From an uncultured bacterium (GTDB taxonomy: Bacteria; Gemmatimonadota; Gemmatimonadetes; Palauibacterales; KS3-K002), in contig CANPVY010000004.1 of NCBI GenBank assembly GCA_947581845.1, forward strand, positions 1 through 8,502: a stretch of 8,502 nucleotides of DNA, in the 5' to 3' direction. Positions within the stretch are counted from its first letter, which is position 1, and the number at the start of each line of letters is the position of its first letter. Below the pieces are notes generated by a model. The model was not told where the DNA came from, made no database searches, and saw nothing but the letters and a program-made list of their open reading frames with translations. The position numbers were made by a program, and so were the translations under genes. Positions 5,887 to 8,502 of the stretch are shown piece after piece.

Positions 5887-6616
5887 GATCCCTCCTCACG
5901 CTCGTGCACAGGCGTCTAGACTGCAGAAGTGGCCATCTTTCTGGGAAGAAGCAGCTGTATGCTTAACGAGTGCCAGGTATTCGCTGCGGTCATTCCGGCT
6001 GGCCGTCGGCTCAGCAGGTGGGCGCAAATCTGGTACTCCCACGGGTGCGTCTCGCAAGGAGTGAGAGAACTTCACACAGCTACGCTAGTCGGAGAGGAGC
6101 ATATTGGGTTACCGGCAGGATCATATCTTACTCCCGAATCTTGCGCAACTCTGATCGTTGCTTGGCGCACTGAGTCGTCGCGCTTCCACGAGCGAACCCC
6201 GGGATCGTACTCTCCCGAAGCCTTCGGATCGGCAATCCGTGGGCCGGCCGAGAGGCCGCACTGCGTTACGGTAGTCCCGCTTCATGTGCCGGTATTGTGC
6301 CATCACAAGGGGGAGCTTGGGGGTGCGATGTTTAGAGCGCAGCGGACACTCAGTCCGCTTCGCTCCTCGAAGTCCGCGCGGTCACTGGGCTCTCCCAGGG
6401 TGCGTCCGAGATTGTGTCCGCGAGGGTCCCAGGGCGACGATCGAAGGCCCAGCGGCCTTGGAGCAAGGCTTCGGGGGCGCGCTCGGAGGAGATCCTACCG
6501 AGTTCTCTCTTTCCCGATGATCGACGGGAAGCACCTTGGCTTTCCACGCCGAGCGTGGTTGAATTCATGTCCGACGATAGCGTTGGATCCTTTCTGCAAT
6601 TCGGATCGCCTCTGCG
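5887..6616. other. 730-bp non-coding stretch with repeat copy 1
   Basis: No convincing gene. The long plus-strand frame across it overlaps the real minus-strand gene and has no recognisable features. The only structured part is repeat copy 1 (6204-6362). The 317 bases between it and the WGSS-gene start should hold that gene's promoter, but no clear -35/-10 pair is visible. In 6363-6616 I see nothing supportable, including no terminator for the lipoprotein gene. Confidence 0.6.
6204..6362 (-). repeat. long direct repeat, copy 1, with conserved minus-strand frame
   Basis: About 160 bp matching copy 2 (8337-8502) in the same orientation, offset 2129 bp. By eye the core 6217-6336 is about 85% identical. 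Landmarks are a GGCC-GAGA-GGCC hairpin (6246-6257), the block ATGTGCCGGTATTGTGCCATCAC (6284-6306, exactly shared; 23 bases, of which the inner TGTGCC pair is 11 bases apart), and a GCGGAC-actca-GTCCGC hairpin (6342-6358). On the minus strand one frame reads SKHRTP, LP, VMAQYRHM, then NAVRPLGRPTDCRSEGF, shared with copy 2. In copy 1 a TGA lies upstream in this frame, and the frame diverges after GF. It could be a relic of a small gene or a conserved peptide. It begins 331 bases upstream of the WGSS-gene start. Confidence 0.75.
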
Positions 6617-7963
6617 CTAATTTTTCAAGGTCGCGATGCTGTCGGTCCCTTCTATTGGCGCTCCATCGAAGGTCTCACCCGACAAAGAGGCTTCCGTGTC
6701 ACCGCGTTGGATGCCGGTTTCCTGCGTTCGAAAATGGAGCAGCAAATCTAGGTCACCGTCCCCATCGACGTCTTCAAGATGTCCCTGTCGATGTGCTTTC
6801 GCTGCACCATCTGGGCCGAACCTGATGGACTCCGGGTCCACGGTCGTCGCATCGAAGGTATCCGTCGTCAGGATCGCCACCGGGATGACGCCTCTACTGC
6901 GTGGGTTAATGGGATTCCGATCGCTGCCGGGTTTAATATCAACGCTCACATGGAAGGGCAGGTCGAAGATCGTCCCCACCGGGAGGAAGCTACGCGGCCC
7001 GTCGTTGCTGATCTCCATGACGGTTTGCCCTTCGAAATCCTCGAGGCGCACGCCGTAAGCAGAAGGATCTCCGCACTGGTCGGCTACGATCCAGTGCGTC
7101 AGTGGCTCCCAAGATCCGGTGCTCTCCCGCATGAATTGGAAATCCCACAGATAGACCTTGAAGAGCCCTGTGAACAGGTAGAACTCCGTACGGAAGTCGA
7201 TCGGACAATCAGAAAAGATGAAGCGCGCATTGCTCTCCGGCAGGGCGAACGCGACGTTGCAGGTCGTAGGCCCGACGGTCGCCGAGGCGTCCCACTGGCG
7301 GTACGTGTCGTCGTCTAGTGAGTCGACGCATTTCCATCCAGTGTTGTCGGACACGAGGCGGCTCCATCCAGTCTTGTCGGACACGAGATCGGGACGACGT
7401 GTGATCACGACCTCTGTGGTCGTCTGGTTGAGATTCAGCTGGGAAATCGCGTCGGTCTTCGGAATCGGAAGGTTGTCGATGAGATAGCTCTGCAGCGGGA
7501 AGAACGATGGATCGAACGTTTTCGCACCTATTTTCCCCAGGCCCGCATAGTCCGGAATGGCTAACCGAAGACTGGCCTCGCTGCCCACACGCGTCCCGAG
7601 GAGCGGCCAGGTAGTGCAGATCGGGTGGTCATAGATCAACCCGAGCGTGTAGAGGTTACTCTCAAGGGAATACGTGCGTTCCGCTCCACGCGTGTAAAGT
7701 GGAATGAAGCCGAAAAGGATCTTGAGGCCCAGGCCTGCTTGGTTGTTGTCAGCGACGTGAAACTTGTAGCGCAGCCCCGTGATGTCCTGAGGTCCCAAGC
7801 CAGGAGCGAAATACGCTCTGACACCCATATTGCCGTTGCACTGCGCGGCAGCCGAATTGGTGGTGGCATTGGTGCTGAGTTCTGCGGCCCTGTCGGGGTC
7901 GGTGGCCTGCTCGCACGCGGCGAACACGAACGCAACGAGCGGTAAAAGCGATAAGCGTTTCAC
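6617..7963 (-). CDS. exported lipoprotein with C-terminal Asp-rich (calcium-loop-like) domain
   Basis: A 448-residue predicted lipoprotein of unknown function. I chose the GTG at 7961-7963 because AAGGGGG lies 9 bases upstream and a lipoprotein signal peptide follows (VKRLSLLPLVAFVFAAC, Cys17, lipobox FAAC). The frame is open back to 8179, but that extension is low-complexity, lacks export features and would bury the signal peptide. The middle (about 40-330) has Cys at 42, 116, 212, 235, 253 and 297, suggesting disulfides outside the cytoplasm; I recognise no fold. Residues about 338-448 form a domain I know as a C-terminal module of secreted bacterial proteins: VDIKPGSDRNPINPRSRG (341-358), VIPVAIL, DTFDATTVDP, then LEDVDGDGDLDLLLHF (396-411), with Asp at 398, 400, 402, 404 and 406 as in EF-hand/dockerin calcium loops, then GETFDGAPIEGTDSI. 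The stop is TAG at 6617-6619. It lies on the same strand as the WGSS-repeat gene, 730 bp away, so it is probably transcribed separately. Confidence 0.85.
   Translation of the reverse strand: MKRLSLLPLVAFVFAACEQATDPDRAAELSTNATTNSAAAQCNGNMGVRAYFAPGLGPQDITGLRYKFHVADNNQAGLGLKILFGFIPLYTRGAERTYSLESNLYTLGLIYDHPICTTWPLLGTRVGSEASLRLAIPDYAGLGKIGAKTFDPSFFPLQSYLIDNLPIPKTDAISQLNLNQTTTEVVITRRPDLVSDKTGWSRLVSDNTGWKCVDSLDDDTYRQWDASATVGPTTCNVAFALPESNARFIFSDCPIDFRTEFYLFTGLFKVYLWDFQFMRESTGSWEPLTHWIVADQCGDPSAYGVRLEDFEGQTVMEISNDGPRSFLPVGTIFDLPFHVSVDIKPGSDRNPINPRSRGVIPVAILTTDTFDATTVDPESIRFGPDGAAKAHRQGHLEDVDGDGDLDLLLHFRTQETGIQRGDTEASLSGETFDGAPIEGTDSIATLKN
7333..7387 (-). repeat. 30-bp in-frame tandem duplication
   Basis: TCCATCCAGTGTTGTCGGAC at 7333 and TCCATCCAGTCTTGTCGGAC at 7363 start two units 30 bases apart; 24 of 25 compared bases match. 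In the protein this gives LVSDKTGWSR followed by LVSDNTGWKC (residues 193-212), a recent ten-residue duplication in the lipoprotein. Confidence 0.85.
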
Positions 7964-8502
7964 GATGTATGTCCCCCTTTCGGTATTCGGTAAGTCCTGA
8001 TCGCGCCTTCGAGTTAGGCTGCGTAGGTGGATCTCGTGGTGGTCAGCTGAATGGCACAACGACGGCGGACAACGCCCTCTCGCTACGTGCCGCATCATGT
8101 CACAAGAGTCTATTCGGGTAAAATGACTGGCTGTGCGGGACCAGCTTGGCTGGTAGGCAACTCTGTGCGGTACTGCCACGGCCGAGGTCCCCCGTTCTGG
8201 CGAGACTCACTTCGCTGCATCCTCAGCCACCTCCCAGGCAGACTTACGATGCCGCAACAGCCAAGAAACTGCAAGAGCAGGCGACAGCCACTTCATTTAG
8301 CGTATCGGGCAGGCGGCCAGCAACGAGCAGGGCCCAATCGTACTGGAAGCCCTCCGATCGACAATCCGTGGGGCGGCCGAGAGGCCGCACCGCGTTAGGG
8401 TTCTCCGGCCCCATGTGCCGGTATTGTGCCATCACGGGTGGGAGCGTGGGCGTGCGATGCTTGGAGCAGCACGGCGGACGCTCAGTCCGTTCATCCTACG
8501 GA
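7964..8502. other. 539-bp non-coding edge region with repeat copy 2
   Basis: This is the upstream region of the lipoprotein gene and holds repeat copy 2 (8337-8502). Between 7964 and 8336 I see no gene and no confident promoter. The in-frame extension of the lipoprotein reading frame to 8179 is rejected as coding. The region continues past the window edge. Confidence 0.55.
8337..8502 (-). repeat. long direct repeat, copy 2, reaching the window end
   Basis: The second copy of the element at 6204-6362, truncated or not by the window edge. The GGCC-GAGA-GGCC hairpin is longer here (GCGGCC 8373-8378 with GGCCGC 8383-8388), and the second hairpin is CGGAC-gctca-GTCCG (8475-8489). The minus-strand frame reads ERTERPPCCSKHRTPTLPPV, then MAQYRHMGPENP, then NAVRPLGRPTDCRSEGF, without a stop up to the window edge. 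It continues as QYDWALLVAGRLPDTLNEV and stops at 8244-8246. Copy 2 lies 383 bases upstream of the lipoprotein start, mirroring copy 1 and the WGSS-repeat gene. Confidence 0.75.

Noticed and set aside
6204..6362. Integron attC site, because a hairpin is followed by GCGTTA and copies flank genes
   Set aside because: Only one core-like site is present per copy, it is not conserved (GTTACGG and GTTAGGG), and no complementary R'' core is found at the expected distance.
5929..6825. A 298-codon plus-strand frame
   Set aside because: No recognisable domain, no good ribosome site, it crosses repeat copy 1 and overlaps the end of the well-supported lipoprotein gene.
7964..8179. Upstream start for the lipoprotein gene
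   Set aside because: The GTG at 7963 has a ribosome site and directly begins a signal peptide; the extension would bury it.

Overview
The window looks like DNA from an uncultured, high-GC environmental bacterium, most likely Gemmatimonadota or a close neighbour. The main reasons are the Ser/Thr kinase, whose catalytic domain and C-terminal helical module match the style abundant in that phylum, and the exported proteins of a WGSSPTDVFAVG-repeat family and a VDIKPGSDRNPINPRSRG-type family. The assignment is by recognition, not by a search.

Layout, left to right. 1-288: a strong hairpin and a possible 28-residue membrane peptide. 289-1392 (+): a lipoprotein-type serine hydrolase of the beta-lactamase/PBP-like family. 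1393-1820: non-coding, with a rho-independent terminator and three short tandem-hexamer motifs. 1821-3452 (+): a membrane-anchored Ser/Thr protein kinase. 3453-3834: a mosaic of relics holding the 3' part of a tRNA(CAU) gene (minus strand), a further tandem-hexamer motif and the last 15 codons of a lost gene ending in DPRLEDLLRRMNFSE. 3835-5886 (-): an exported protein of 14 tandem ~39-residue WGSS repeats, probably beta-propeller blades. 5887-6616: non-coding, with copy 1 of a ~160-bp direct repeat. 6617-7963 (-): an exported lipoprotein with a C-terminal Asp-rich, calcium-loop-like domain. 7964-8502: non-coding, with copy 2 of the repeat at the window edge.

The left half (hydrolase and kinase, plus strand) reads as ordinary chromosome. 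The right half (minus strand) reads as accessory DNA. The tRNA 3' fragment at 3468-3509 breaks in the anticodon loop, as expected for a tyrosine-recombinase attachment site. Its orientation puts the inserted DNA to its right, where both exported-protein genes and both repeat copies lie. No integrase gene and no intact tRNA are in the window.

The most interesting feature is the direct repeat. Both copies lie on the same strand, 330-390 bp upstream of an exported-protein gene, giving a repeat-gene-repeat-gene arrangement. In one minus-strand frame the two copies differ mostly at silent third positions across 40 codons. This suggests a small conserved coding unit, or a relic of one, rather than random intergenic DNA. 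I found no CRISPR array, insertion sequence, complete RNA gene or complete known defence system.
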